From positions 25,603,068 through 25,667,067 of the forward strand of contig NC_090952.1 of assembly GCF_040807025.1 (NCBI RefSeq): 64,000 nt of DNA, in the 5' to 3' direction. This DNA is from Struthio camelus. Its lineage: Eukaryota > Chordata > Aves > Struthioniformes > Struthionidae. The notes below the pieces were generated by a model, which saw only the letters and a list, made by a program, of their open reading frames with translations, was not told the origin of the DNA and made no database searches. How positions within the stretch are numbered: the first letter of the stretch is position 1; every line of letters starts with the position of its first letter. A program made the position numbers and the translations under genes. Below, one piece after another: positions 1 to 50,076 of this stretch.

Positions 1-170
1 TGCCGGGTGCGGGGGCTGCAGGGGTGGGAAGGGCCCTGGCACAGGGCTGACGGCACGTCCGTGCCCATCACACGTGGCCTCGGGGAAGGCGACCGGGGCC
101 GTGCTGGCTGCCCCGGGAGCCGGGACCGCTTCCTATAGCCGTTCCCCCCAGCACCACCCCGACCCCTTAC

Positions 171-1025
171 CGCCCCGGGGGCTTGCGCGGTGGCAGCGGG
201 CGCCATCTCCACGTTCGCCGTCCTCCTGCCCTCGGGCACCCTCGGGGTCCGGAGGCGGAGGCGGTGCTGGCGCTCGCAGTGCAGCCGCAGGGCCTCTGCG
301 GCCGGAGCCGGGGCGGCGGGCACGTTCGGACGGGCTGCTCCCCGCCACCCGCCCCCCGCGCTGCCGCCCGGCCCCGGCCCCTCGCCCACCTGCCAGTGCC
401 GCGTTGGGCTCCTTGAGGAGGGGCACGAAGGCTTGGTAGGTGTGCTCCTGCTGCGTCCCTGCGGCACGGACCCCCAAAACCCGCCCTGGGTCACCGCCGT
501 CCCGCAGAGACCCGGCGCCTTCGCCGCAGCCCCGGCGGGCGGTGGGGGGGGGGGGACAGGGGGGACGGCTCTGCCTGCACCCACCGGGCGCACCGAACTC
601 CACGCGGCACACGTAGTAGGGGCCGGGGGCCGGGAGGGACTTGCTGGCCCGTTCGCTCGGCAGCTTGGCCTGGAAGAGCAGCTTGGGGGTGCCCAGCTGG
701 TCGCACAGGTCGATGACGGCTGCAAAAGGCAGGGGTGGGCGTGCGGGGCGCCGGACGGGCCCCGGCCCCCCGCCCCGCTGCCCAACGGCCCCCCCGCCCG
801 GCGCTCACCTCCCGCCGGGACCCCCGCCTTGCTCCGCACGTAGGCCAGCAGCAGCAGCACCGGGCAGTCGGTGTTGGCCAGGAAGCGCTGGTTATCTGCG
901 AGGACAGGGTGGCCGCGACCGTGCTTGGGACCCCCCCCCCCCGCTGCCACCATCCCGAGCGCCCCCGGGGGCGCTGGGACCCCCCCGGCGGGGCGCTCAC
1001 CGCCGTGCCTGACGCAGATGAACAT
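171..1025 (-). CDS. CXorf65: CXorf65-like protein, 5' five coding exons (3' end unresolved)
   Basis: Five minus-strand exons join in phase with canonical splice sites: 1025-1001, 895-809, 719-585, 458-390 and 295-171 (441 nt, 147 codons). The product starts MFICVRHG and continues with DNQRFLANTDCPVLLLLAY, VIDLCDQLGTPKLLFQAKL, YYVCRVEFG, TYQAFVPLLKEPN and EALRLHCERQ. Order and motifs match the vertebrate CXorf65 protein, a small ubiquitin-like-fold candidate related to C22orf15, as I remember those proteins. No biochemical function is established for the family. After a GTAAGG donor at 170 the remaining 3' exon or exons could not be fixed; the last 170 bases hold open sequence but no recognisable conserved tail. 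CXorf65 also lies just downstream of IL2RG on the same strand in human, which supports the call. The exon from 295 to 171 is the least certain. Confidence 0.8.
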
Positions 1026-1202
1026 GCCACCGGCGCCGTGGGCTGCGGGGCCCGGCGGCCCCACGGCGGTTGTGAGGTCAGAGCGGGGCCGCCGTGGGCG
1101 AGGGGCTCTGCCAGGACAACCCCCCCACCCCCGGAGCTGTGTCCCCCCCCCCGCCCCGGGGCCCTCGGACGCGAGACGGGCCGAGGCCAAGCGCAGCAGA
1201 GC

Positions 1203-1208
1203 TTTATT
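1203..1208 (-). terminator. IL2RG: IL2RG polyadenylation signal AATAAA
   Basis: TTTATT on the plus strand reads AATAAA on the minus strand, about 245 bases beyond the IL2RG stop codon. It is the only canonical signal between the stop and the next gene, so it very likely sets the IL2RG 3' end near position 1,185. That places the cleavage site only about 160 bases from the CXorf65 start codon. Confidence 0.8.
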
Positions 1209-1450
1209 GCAGCCGCGAGGCCGAGCTGCTCGTTACAGAGCTGGAAACGCTGGGCAGCCCCTGGCACCTGCCCCGCCGGTGCCCCCCCGGGCGGCCCGCT
1301 GCACCGCCACGGCGCCTCCCGTCCCCCCCCCGTCACCGCCACTGCCGGCCGCGCCGAGGGGTCCCGCGCGGGAGCAGGGAGAGCGGGGGGCTGCTTGGTG
1401 GAGGCTGGCTGGAGGCGGGGGGCAGAGGGCGGCGGGGCGAGCGCCGGGGG

Positions 1451-4400
1451 TCACGCTCCCACGTAGCTGTTCTCGCAGGGGCTGCGCTCCCGGGTGCCGG
1501 CGGGGGCCCCGGGCACGGCTGGCGGCTGGTTGCTGCCCTCCCAGAGGGGCTCGCAGCGCTCCTTGGGGGGCAGCTCGCTCACGTAGCAGAGGCTTTCGCT
1601 GTAGTTGGGCTTGAAGCTCTCCACGACGTCTTTGGGGACACCGGTCCATTCCTCCAGGAAACGAGAGCGGGCTGAGAGGGGCCGGCAGGGCCAGCGGGGC
1701 CGGGGTGCGAACCGCCAGCCTCCGCCTGCAGCCGCGCAGCGCCCCAAAACCGCCCGGCGGCCGCCTTACCTGGAAGTTGCCTTTGTGCTTGATGAAGAGC
1801 TCATCAAAGTTCTTGCTGGGATTGGGGATCCTGGGCATGAGGATGACCCACACCCTGCGCGGGAGGGACGGGTTGCAGGGGAAGGGCCGCCCAGCAGCGC
1901 TGCCCCGCTCCGGCCCCCGGCCCCGGCCCGGCACTCACCTTTCCATACGGACCAGTAAGATGACGAGGACCAGGAAAAGCAGACAGGAGGCGATGGGGAC
2001 GAGGACCGTGTGGACCCAGAACCAGCGCAGCTGCTCCTCTGCGGTGCCTGCAAAGAGCTAGGGTGGCACGGACCCCTCGCTGGCACACCGCCCTGGCGGA
2101 GGCCGCGCTGGCCCGGTGGCACCCCCGCCGCGCGCGGGCCCTGGCCCTCGGCCGGTGGGGCCGGGAGGCTGCGATGGCCCACGGCGGAGCCCAGCTGGGA
2201 GCGGAGGGCTGCGCAAGGAGCCCCTTCCCTGAAGCCACGTTGTCACCACGACTTGCTGGCGACCCCGTGCTGGGCTGGCCGCGCCGGAGCAGCCCTACCG
2301 GGCAGAGCTGCATCCCCTACCATGTTTCAGCCAGTTTGCTGATGGTAAAAGGCATCTCGTCCCACTGGCTGTGGGTGCTTATCTTTGTGAGCGCCGGCGA
2401 TGCTGCTGCCCGGGCACCGGGCGCCCGGCGCCCTGCTGGGGCTTCCCCTGGTCTTGCCCTGACACCTCCTGCCTCGGGCGAGTTTTCTTGTTTTCTTGCA
2501 TGGGCCTGCACCTACCCTTGCTGGTGGTGTTGCTGCCCCAGACCACGGGCACGCTCCACTCGCTCCAGAGCTGGGTGCTGCCGCAGTAGCTGTTGATCTT
2601 GCTCCGCACGTAGAAGGTGTAGTACTTCTCGTAATCCACGCTGGGGAAGGAGAAGATGTCTCCTTGCACCTTGTGCTCCTGCAGAAGATGAGGGCCAGGC
2701 GATGAGGGCCGGCGTCCAGCACTGCCGCGGCGGCGGCTGGTGTGCAGCTCGTCCCCGGGCGCAAGCACGCGACCGCCGGCGCCGTGGAGGCCGGGCAAAC
2801 GCACAGGGGCACCCGCCAAGCTGCCCGGCTTTGGGGGCTCTCACCGTCCAGGTGGTGTCCTTGTTGCTCTTGTACTTGACGGCGTGCTCCAGGCACTTGG
2901 TCTTGGGGTACGGGGAGCTCCAGGTCAGCTGCAGCTGGTTGCTGCTCAGGTTGTGGATGGTCAGGTTGACGGGTGCCTCCGGTTTCACTGCAAGGCACAG
3001 GCGGTGCCCGGGTGAGCACCGTCCCCGCAAGCGGGCAGCCCTGCCCAGCTGGGCCCCGGGGACCCCTAGCCCCACAGCCAGCCCCATCATACCGAGGTCC
3101 TGCAGCTCCATGCGCTCGCTGGGGATCTCGAGGGTCTTGCCATCGAGGCTGGCGTTGACGCGGACGTGGAAAGGCTTGAACTGGATGATCTCGCTCTGGT
3201 TGAAGCGGCAGCCGACGCTGACGCCCTGGTCCTGCAGGTAGTGCTTGCACTCCACCGCGGGCAACTGGTTCCCGTACCTGCGTCACGGCGGGTTATGGGG
3301 GGTCCTCGGCCCCCGGCGCTCCCCGCGTGCCCTGCACACAGAGCCTCCCGCCAGCATGGGCCGGGCCCTGGGGTGCCGGCGGCCGCTGCCGCGCGGTGCC
3401 GAGCCCCAGCCCAGACGGTGCCCGCGAGCCCCTCGGGCGGGGGAGCCCCATGGGGAGGGGACACCTACCAGTAGTAGAGGGAGTAGTTGGTTGTGAGCGT
3501 CTCTCTGGTCCCCCACGTGCAGGTCATGTACTCCTCGTTGAAGAGGATGCACTCCACCCCTGCAAGGGACACAGAGCTCGAGGCACCCGCGTGGGCGTGC
3601 TTCCCCCATGTCTACCCTGGACCTCTTCCGCTGCAGCCTGTGGCCATCACTGCGGGCTCTGCCCAAGAGTGACACGGAGGGGCAGCTCCTTTCCACCCCC
3701 TTAGCATCACGCCTCCTCCCCAATTGCATCTGGAGACTTTTCACACTCCCATTGGCCTTTCTCTGCGTAAGCAAAATAACCGCAGCTCTGCAGGGTTGAG
3801 CTTTCACGTCACGCGCTGTGGGGCGGCTTTCCTGCAAGGCCGTGTCCGAACTACCCTTGTTCAGGCAGCACCGACCGGCGTTTGCTGGCGCAGCGCTCGG
3901 TGTCGATGACTCACGCGCCACCGGCCACCAACGTGAGCCCCAAAACTTCCTCCAAAGAGCTGCGACGGAAGCAGATCTTCACCTTATATCCGCGCAACCG
4001 GTTCTTCTTGCTTAACTGTTGCACCTGGTTTCATCCCAGTTCCTCAGCTCACGTCCGTTATTCGCCCCGAGGCCGCTGTTGGAGCCCCGCACCAGCCGTC
4101 CCTGCTGGTCTGGCGCCAGCCCCTGACGGGCTGTCTTGCAGGACAGCACGGAAACCTCTCGCTGCTGCCAAGCTGCAGGACACCAACCCCTTTTCTTTAC
4201 TTTCCCTGTCCTACAGGGGACTCAGGGGGCCGCCAGCATTGGAGCCCGGTGTCTCCCTGTTGGCTAAACTCATCGGTTACTTGCAAGTGCTCTGCGTGTC
4301 CCTGTACGGTCGGGGAACGGAGGTGATGCTGGCCTATCCTTGCACCGCACTTCCTCCTTTTGAAAGACAGATGCTGTGCTTGCTTTTTTCCAGCGCCGTC

Positions 4401-6072
4401 CTTTCTTGCGGCTGTTTTCGGCGGTAACCGGCAGGGCGGGGGGTTGCTGAGCCCTGGCGGTTTCATTTCTGCAGGAAGCAGACTGCTGAGCCCTGGGGCG
4501 CCCACCAAGCCCCTCCAGGAGGGCCCGCGCGCCAGCTCTGCCCCCTCCTTCCTGCGGCGCCGGCCGCGGCGTGCCGGCTCGGATCCTGCCCACGCGGCAC
4601 GGTCCGGCGGCCCCGGCACGGCTTGCACTGCCGGGGGCCGCATCCGGCCTCAGACCGCAGCTCCGATGGAAGCTGCTAGCGAAGCCCTTGAAAGCAGGCT
4701 GCTGAACCAGCTGTTGGCGGCGGTGACCTTTGCTGCAGGCTCACAGAAAATAATTTTTCCACCAAAAATCATGCAATTGGATCCCGATTCCATTCAGAGT
4801 TTAGGGAAAAAAAAAAAAAAAAAAAGGAGGGGGGCATGAAAGGGAGGAAAGCTGGTCCTCCTCCCGCAGCGAGTGATTCAGCTCCGACGTGGGAGTCAGA
4901 GGTCTCCTCGTTCCCGTCACCTTTCCGAGGTCTCAGACAATCTGCTTACTTCGCTCCTTCTAAATACCACGCTTCCTTGCTGTAAAAGCCAGTGCAGCCT
5001 AAAGTACAAAGCCTGCATTAAGAAACCGTGCGCTTCTCCTGCACATTTCGATTACCTGTGTTTTGCTAACAGGAAACCGTGCTGAAGTGATGTTTGCATC
5101 AGTGATGTTGAAGTCTACTTTCCATAAACAAGATTTTCCAGAGGAAATGCATGTTTACCATTTTCTAACATAACAAAGACGAAGAAACCAGAGAAATGTA
5201 CATTGAATCACAATCGTTTTGATAAGGATTTGGAAACAGAGTGCATCTTCCTAGCAGCCGAAGCGGGCCACAAATAACAGAAGGGCTGAATTTGTTTTGA
5301 AATCAAGTATTTTACTGGCTGCCAGCCAAGAAGAAGTTAACTTTCCATTGGAAAATAACTAAAGCCAGAAATGCAAAACGAGGTTAAACTCGGTTATTTC
5401 AATCTGGAATCAAGCTTTTCGATCTTAAAACGATGGCGTTCGTTCCCGGAGGGCCGGCGGCAGGTCCGACCCCGCAAGGGGCAGGCAGGAAGCATGGTTT
5501 TGGGGTCCGGGCCCGAGCCCGTCCGCCGTCCCGGCTTGGGGGCACGTCCGCGCGCGGCAGCACGGAGCGAACGCGCCCCGAGGCCGGGCCGGGGGAGGCG
5601 TCCCGCTACCCGCCGCCCCGGCCGGACGCGCCAGCCCGCGTGGCGCGGCTGGGACGATAAAAGAGGACGAGGACGGAGATGAGCGCAGACACGCGTCTGC
5701 TGATGGCGGCGCTGCCCGTCCCAGGCGTCGCAGATACCGATCTGCGCCCGGCATCCTGCTACCGACCGAGGCCGGGGCCGGGCCGGAGCATCCCCCGCCG
5801 TGGGGCTGGGAGCCGTGGGGCCGGGGCAGCGCGGCGTGGGGAGCCCGCTCGGCCGCCGCGGCCTACGTCCTGCCCTCGCCCCGCCGTCGCTCAGGGCCTC
5901 CGTGGCCGACCCCCCGGAAGAGAAGCGGTGTGGCCCACCCGGCCCCCCCCCCCCCCCAGGGCAGCCGTGCCCCCTTACCTGGGGGGCGATGGGTGGTGGC
6001 GAGGCAGCGGCCCGGCCCGCCGAGGAGGAGGAGGGGGAGGACGGGCGCGAGGAAGGCGGTGGGCCGCGGCAT
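1451..6072 (-). CDS. IL2RG: Interleukin-2 receptor common gamma chain (CD132), complete, 8 coding exons
   Basis: Coding exons: 6072-5979, 3559-3469, 3277-3093, 2987-2845, 2678-2516, 2047-1939, 1854-1770, 1651-1451. All junctions are GT-AG and in phase, giving 1,071 nt and 356 aa (human about 369). Residues 1-25 form a leucine-rich signal peptide. The N-terminal cytokine-receptor module carries the cysteine pairs C35/C45 and C72/C85. A fibronectin-III module follows with LWSEWS (WSEWS box, residues 209-213) and several N-glycosylation sequons. A transmembrane helix spans about residues 236-259, followed by a Box1-type [15 protein letters not shown] segment expected to bind JAK3, and a short tail ending YVGA. 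The protein is the shared signalling chain for IL-2, 4, 7, 9, 15 and 21 receptors at the plasma membrane (family knowledge). The start codon is chosen because it directly precedes the signal peptide. The N-terminal stretch before the first cysteine is very short compared with mammals. Confidence 0.95.
3560..5978 (-). other. IL2RG: IL2RG intron 1, with an AT-rich island in GC-rich surroundings
   Basis: This is the one long intron of IL2RG (2.4 kb). The flanks, 3,560-4,700 and 5,440-5,978, are GC-rich. The middle, about 4,740-5,440, switches abruptly to AT-rich unique sequence, beginning near an A-homopolymer of about 19 bases at 4,806. No open reading frame with recognisable homology is present. 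First introns of haematopoietic receptor genes often hold enhancers, so the AT-rich block is a candidate regulatory element, but no defined site was identified. Confidence 0.6.
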
Positions 6073-44834
<38,762 letters not shown>

Positions 44835-46165
44835 TCCATGGCACTTACGCCTGATCCAGGAGGGAGACATCACTGTGGACTGGATACAGCCTCCCCAGCC
44901 TGACCTATAAGCTGGGGCTGCTCCCAACCTCTGTTTCTGGGCTAGTGCCCCAAGTGCTGCGTGCTGCCGCTGCCCATCTCACAGGGAGATGCCAAGAAGA
45001 TGGTTTTATTGTACAGAGAAAGTGTTTTTACTATCCAATTTCTACAAACGTTTATGGAGATCCCTTGTGGCTGATAGTCTCCCTTCCCACTTTTGGTTCA
45101 GTTTTTACTCAGTTTTTAGTATTTTTGTTAAAATAATGATTAAGACATTGTAAAATTTTGTACTTTATTTATACCAGATGAATCCTGTACTGCAGACATT
45201 CTCGGATGAATACAGAGAGCTTACTTTGCAAAAGGAGTGTGTATTCAGAGCCTGCCTTTCCTCTGAGCTCCTCCCAGCTTCCTAGTACAGCCCAGCAGTA
45301 CCTCTGTACATGATCTCCATTTCTTTCTCACTAGAACTGAGATCTGGGTTTGGGGTTTGGGGGTTTTGTTTGTTTTTCTCGTGGGAGTTTTTTTTCTTTT
45401 TCTTTTTCTTTTTTTTTTTTTTTTTGGAACGGGTATTGCTCAGGCCAAGCAGTTGGGTTTGGGAAAGAAAGCCTTTCCTCCTTCCTCCTCTGTTTCATAA
45501 GCCGGTGTTCACATGCTGCCTGGGGTTTGTACCAGCTTAGTGGGGTTTGTACATTGATTGAGAGCTTTATTAGTGGTCTGTGGCACATGCCACAAGGGCA
45601 GAGGGTTAGAAGCAAAGGGAGAGGCATATTATAGGGTGATTTGGGAGATCAACAAGTCTAGCTTCCCCAAGGCAGCAGTAACTGCAGTGCCCAACTTGTA
45701 CCTCTGCAGTCTAGGAGGAGCTGCAGACAAAATGCACTCAGCACAGCATGGTTTTGCTGATGAGCCCCAAGGCTCTGTGTTAGCTCCTTCCTGACTGCCA
45801 CAGTGCTTTTTGTGGATGGATAATGTCTGGTTTCTAAACTCTTGACCTGGCTCATGAAGCCTGCTGGCACTGCATGCAGCCTCTGTGTCTGTGTAGCAGG
45901 CACCACCGGCGCTCCACCTAAGCAAAGCGCAGCACTCTCTGCTCCCGCTGTCCGTTGAACCTGGAAGCTTTTGTGACTGGCACCTTTCTTTAGTTCCCCT
46001 TCAGCGACTTGCGTGTAGCCTGTTCCACCTGGGTTCCCTCGAGTAGCTTTTCTGGAGCATTGTCTTCCTTCTGTCCCCTTGGCGATAGCGTGAGGCTTGC
46101 AGGGGCTCCTGGGAGAGCCACAGTTGACCTCAGTCTGAGGGTAAATAAACCAAAACAGCTTATTA
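44835..46165 (+). other. MED12: MED12 3' UTR and downstream flank
   Basis: The only canonical poly(A) signal seen is AATAAA at 46,144-46,149, which would give a 3' UTR of about 1.3 kb. An earlier end is also possible just after 45,130-45,175, where AT-rich sequence with AATAAT and a TTTATTTATA element sits about 300 bases past the stop; a short UTR would be closer to the mammalian gene. A pyrimidine tract of T with C interruptions covers 45,390-45,425. No further gene is visible. Confidence 0.5.
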
Positions 46166-46580
46166 CCATATAGCAAAAATAGGGGCCCCAGGGCAGTGTG
46201 ATAACTGGGCCAAAGCAGTGACTGACCCCAGCTGCTGCTCCATCCCTCTGGGAGCAGAACAAGCCCCCAGCCCCGGGGGCCCTAACGCCTCTGGCTGCTG
46301 TCTGCACCGCTGCTCCTGTGTTTCCCCTCCGCCTGGCACCCTGGATGCTGCTAGGATTTGGCAGCTGCTCCTTCTGCCTTGCCTGGCCGTGCTGCACGTG
46401 CCCGGCTCCTCCGCAGCTCCCCTGCACCGCGCAGGGCTGTTGTCGAGCTGCACGTGAGCTGGAAGGTGGCGCTGGCCAGGCCTGTGTGACTGGTCAGGGC
46501 TGATGGAGACAGACTCCTTCGTTAATGAGAACAGACGGTCGCGTGCAGGGCTGCTTCCTGCCTGCGTCGCTGCTTGTCCC
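44835..46580. other. Intergenic interval after MED12, no gene recognised
   Basis: Apart from the proposed 3' UTR signals, this stretch has only short chance reading frames with no family resemblance. GC content rises steadily toward the CpG island beginning near 46,600. Confidence 0.5.
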
Positions 46581-46599
46581 CTTCAATCAGCATCAGGCC

Positions 46600-47900
46600 G
46601 GGGAGCAGGCTCCAGTTGGCTCTTAGGAGCAGCCTGTCTGGGTCCCCGTCCCCTCTGAGCCCCGGCACGGGCCCATGCGGCCTGGCCCCCTGCCCTGGGG
46701 GGCCGTGTCCCCGTCCCTGGGAGGGAGGTGTCTGCCCGGCTGCGCTGCGTCGAGGGTGCCCGGGGCCAGCGGAGCCGCGGCTCTGGGCAGCGCGGGTTCC
46801 CCCGGCGCGGCGGCTGCCCGCAGCCCCCTCCTCTGCCAGCCCCCGGGAGGGGGAGGCAGCTGAGCCTGCGCCGGGCGGCATCTTGGATGCTGCCTTCTGC
46901 ATCGCCGCCGCGCCGGAGGCGGGAGGAGGGCGGCTGGCTGCATCAGCCGGCGGCGGGAGGCGATGGCGGCTCTGGGCAGGGCGCAGCAGGTGCCGCGCCG
47001 GGGCGGGAGTGCGCGGAGCTGCGTCACCCGCTGGGGCCCTGCCAGGGATCCGGTGGAAGAGCCCGCCGGTCCGCGCTGGGTCCCCGGGGACGGCCTGAGC
47101 GGTGCCAGGGCCCCGGCTGCCCGGGCGTTGCTGGTGGGGTGCAGGGACCGGAGCGAGGCAGGGGCCCCGTGCGAGGCGCCCTTCGGGGAGCTCGGCGGCC
47201 CCCCCGGCGCCTCCCGTTAGCCGCGAGCAGCGGCAGTTTTAAGCAGGACTGACAGCTCCCAGCCCTTCTGCTCCTTCTCCGGAGCCGTGGCATACACGCC
47301 GCAGGGCGCCGGGGGATTTTCTCACGCGCTGCCCGTTGCCGCCTGCGTCGGCCGGTCGCGGCGCGCGGGCTGCCGCGTGGGGCGCGCGGTGCCGTGGGGC
47401 GCTCGCGGGGCTGACGCCTCCGTCCCACGCCGGACGCTCCGTCCCTACGCGCAACGGGGCCAGGCATAAAACCGCGCAAGCCGCCAACGGCCCGCAAACA
47501 GCCGCGGCCTTGGAGAGGGAGCGGGGGCAGGCTGGGCGGCAGGGAAGCACCGCGCCGGGGTCCCCCCCCCCCCCGACCCCGGCCGCACGTTCACCGACTC
47601 GCTGCACGTGCCGGGGACAGGCGAGAGCGCCAACGGGTCTCGAAGGCGCAGCGGCGGTTGCTCTGCCGAAGCAGCACCACGGGCGGCCGCAGGAGAGGCG
47701 GCTGCCGCCGGGGAGGACACCGCCGCCCTGCCGGGGCGCGTCGGGAGAAAAGGGCGACGTGGGACCTGCCGGGGCGCCGGGTCTTGGCGCGCGGTGCTGG
47801 CGGCTGCGGGGGCGGCAGGGCCGCGTCCGCCAAGCTTGACGCCCCCGTGCGCGGCTCAGCCCGGCCCGGCGTTGGCACGTGGGTCCGGGGGTGGAGAGGG
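46600..47900. promoter_or_regulatory. CpG island, possible promoter downstream of MED12
   Basis: GC-rich and CpG-dense sequence includes a GATGGCGGC (YY1-like) motif near 46,960 and CGCGCG-rich stretches at 47,330-47,480. Several overlapping open frames exist on both strands but none has recognisable protein similarity, and GC-rich DNA generates such frames by chance. By synteny the next gene should be NLGN3 on the plus strand, so this may be an alternative or upstream promoter. No exon could be defined. Confidence 0.45.
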
Positions 47901-47939
47901 GCTGCGCAGAGCAGCCGGGGGGTACTGGGTGCATTCGGA

Positions 47940-48600
47940 CAGGGTGCTGGGGTGGTGCAGGGGAGCCGGGGGTGGTGCAGGGTGCTGGGGTGGTGCAGGG
48001 GAGCCAGGGGTGTTGTAGAGTGCTGGGGTGGTGCAGGGGAGCCGGGGTGGTGCAGGGTGCTGGGGGTGGTGCAGGGTGCTGGGGTGGTGCAGGGGAGCCG
48101 GGGTGGTGCAGGGTGCTGGGGTGGTGCAGGGTGCTGGGGTGGTGCAGGGTGCTGGGGTGGTGCAGGGGAGCCGGGGGTGGTGCAGGGTGCTGGGGTGGTG
48201 CAGAGGAGCCAGGGGTGGTGTAGAGTGCTGGGGTGGTGCAGGGGAGCCGGGGTGGTGCAGGGTGCTGGGGGTGGTGCAGGGTGCTGGGGTGGTGCAGGGG
48301 AGCCAGGGGTGGTGCAGGGGAGCCGGGGGTGGTGCAGGGTGCTGGGGTGGTGCAGGGGAGCCGGGGTGGTGCAGGGTGCTGGGGTGGTGCAGGGGAGCCG
48401 GCGGTGGTGCAGGGGAGCCGGGGGTGGTGCAGGGGAGCCGGGGGTGGTGCAGGGTGCTGGGGTGGTGCAGGGGAGCCGGCGGTGGTGCAGGGGAGCCGGG
48501 GGTGGTGCAGGGGAGCCGGTGGTGGTGCAGGGGAGCCGGGGGTGGTGCAGGGGAGCCGGGGGTGGTGCAGGGTGCTGGGGTGGTGCAGGGGTGCCCAGGG
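47940..48600 (+). repeat. 18-20 bp minisatellite (GGTGGTGCAGGG core)
   Basis: Two alternating unit types share GGGGTGGTGCAGGG: one continues TGCT, the other GAGCC. They are interspersed for about 660 bp, which implies roughly three dozen units. Identity between units is high, indicating recent homogenisation. On the plus strand the G-runs are regularly spaced and could form G-quadruplexes. Confidence 0.95.
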
Positions 48601-49230
48601 TAGTGCAGAGCATCACACACCAGCAAAGGACAACCAGGGTGGTGCAGGGTACAGGCAGTGCGGGACACCCAGCAGTGCGGGGTGTCTCCGTGGACGGGGC
48701 AGCATGCCGGGGCTGTGCCAGGTGCCTGGGCAGCTGAGGGTGTCCCCGGTGAGGGTGGTGCAGGCTACCCCCAGGCAGGGCAGGTATCTGGGCAGCGCAG
48801 GGTACATCCTGGCCTTGGAGGGTATGGCCTGTGCGGGGTACTGGGCGGTGTAGGGTACAGTCGGTGCCAGGCATGGTCAGTGCAGGGTACCCTTGGGTAG
48901 CGCAGGGTGCAGCTGGTGCCAGGTACCAGGCAGTGCAGGATACAGTCGGTGCAGGGTGTGGTCAGTGCAGGGTGTCAGTCGGTGCAAGGTACCCCCAGGC
49001 AAAACAGGATATGGTCCACGCAGGGTGGAGTCAGTGCCAGTACAGATGGTGCAGGCTACAGTCAGTGGAGGGTACCCCAGGCAGGGTAGGGTGTAGTCCA
49101 TGCAGGGTATGGTCAGTGCGGGGTATGGTCCATGCAGGGCACAGCCGGCGCAGGGTACAGTCGGTGCAGTAGGGGACTGCGCGGTAGCTGGTGGGTGCGG
49201 TGCTCTCGGTGTAGTGCCCCGGCCGGTGCA
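48600..49230 (+). repeat. Degenerate continuation of the GGTGCAGGGT minisatellite
   Basis: The repeat continues with diverged units of the form GTGCAGGGTACAGTCG, with irregular insertions such as ACCCCCAGGCA. The shared GTGCAGGGT core and head-to-tail order suggest it descends from, or is ancestral to, the cleaner array immediately upstream. Confidence 0.75.
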
Positions 49231-49299
49231 GTCCCGGAGCCGTGTGATGCACCGACGGTGCGGTGCCAGGGCCTTGTGCTGTCAGTGCATTGCAGGACT

Positions 49300-49860
49300 C
49301 GCTCGGTGGGGTACCGGGTGGCGTGGTACCCGGCGGGCGGTACCGGGGTACCAGGCCCGTGAGCTGCCGGGGCCGTGCGGTACCGAGGGGACGCGGGGCG
49401 AGCCTGGGTGGTGCCGGCAGGTGCGGCGCTGGGGCTGTGCGGTACCAGCTGTGTGGTACCAGCCGTGTGCGGTGCGAGGGTTGTACCAGGGCTACGTGGT
49501 GCCGCGGACCTGTGGTACTCGGACTGTGCAGTATAGTGGTTGTGTGGTACTGGTCAGTGCGATGCTGCGGTTGTGTGGCACCAGGTACGGTGGTACCAGG
49601 TGGGGTGGTACCAGGGCAGGGCGGTGCCGGGGCTCGGCGGTCCCGGCCGGGGCGGTGGCGGTCGGGGCGGTGCCGGGGCTCGGCGGTGCCGGGGCTCGGG
49701 GGTCCCGGCCGGGGCGGTGGCGGTCAGGGCGGTGCCGGGGCTCGGCGGTGCCGGGGCTCGGGGGTCCCGGCCGGGGCGGTGGCGGTCAGGGCGGTGCCGG
49801 CGCTCGGCGGTCCCGGGGCTCGGCGGTCCCGGCCGGGGCGGTGCCGGGGCTCGGTGGGGG
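49300..49860 (+). repeat. GGTACC/GGTGCCGGGG repeats with a 62-bp higher-order unit
   Basis: First come variable GGTACCAG/TGTGGTACC units (49,300-49,620), then CGGTGCCGGGGCTCGG units. From 49,642 a 62-bp composite unit starting CCCGGCCGGGGCGGTGGCGG begins, repeats at 49,704 and again at 49,766, the third copy being truncated and rearranged. Copies 1 and 2 differ at a single visible position (GTCGGGG versus GTCAGGG). The array abuts the CpG island containing the candidate first exon. Confidence 0.85.
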
Positions 49861-49959
49861 CTCCGGCGGCGGCGGCGGCGGCGCGGGCCCGGCGGCAGCG
49901 AAGGGGTGTCGGCGCGGCCCCTCCCCGCCCGCCCCCGCCGTGCACGCGCCGCGCGCGCC

Positions 49960-50076
49960 CGCTGCGGGGTCGGGCCGGAGCGAGCGGAGCGCGGGGCGCC
50001 CAGCAGCCGCCGCCGCCCTCGCCGCCGCCGCCGCCGCCCCCGGCATGGCCCAGCCGCCCCGCCGCCGCCGCCCAGG
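49960..50076 (+). other. Candidate noncoding first exon, possibly of NLGN3
   Basis: The exon would end at 50,076 with donor GTGAGT at 50,077-50,082. An ATG at 50,045 opens ten codons (MAQPPRRRRP) before the donor, too little to identify a protein; in a 5' UTR it would be an upstream start. The 5' boundary is arbitrary. Assignment rests on position, CpG context and the donor only. Confidence 0.3.

Noticed and set aside
46963-47220. Small ORF starting MAALGRAQQ in a CpG island with a YY1-like start context
   Set aside because: No recognisable family, no clear splice structure, and overlapping frames of similar quality; kept only as part of the CpG island entry.
47591-48874. Open frame of 427 codons, minus strand, with PCTTPAPLHHP-type repeats
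   Set aside because: It follows the 18-20 bp GGTGGTGCAG array; overlapping frames on both strands are equally open and there is no homology or splice support.
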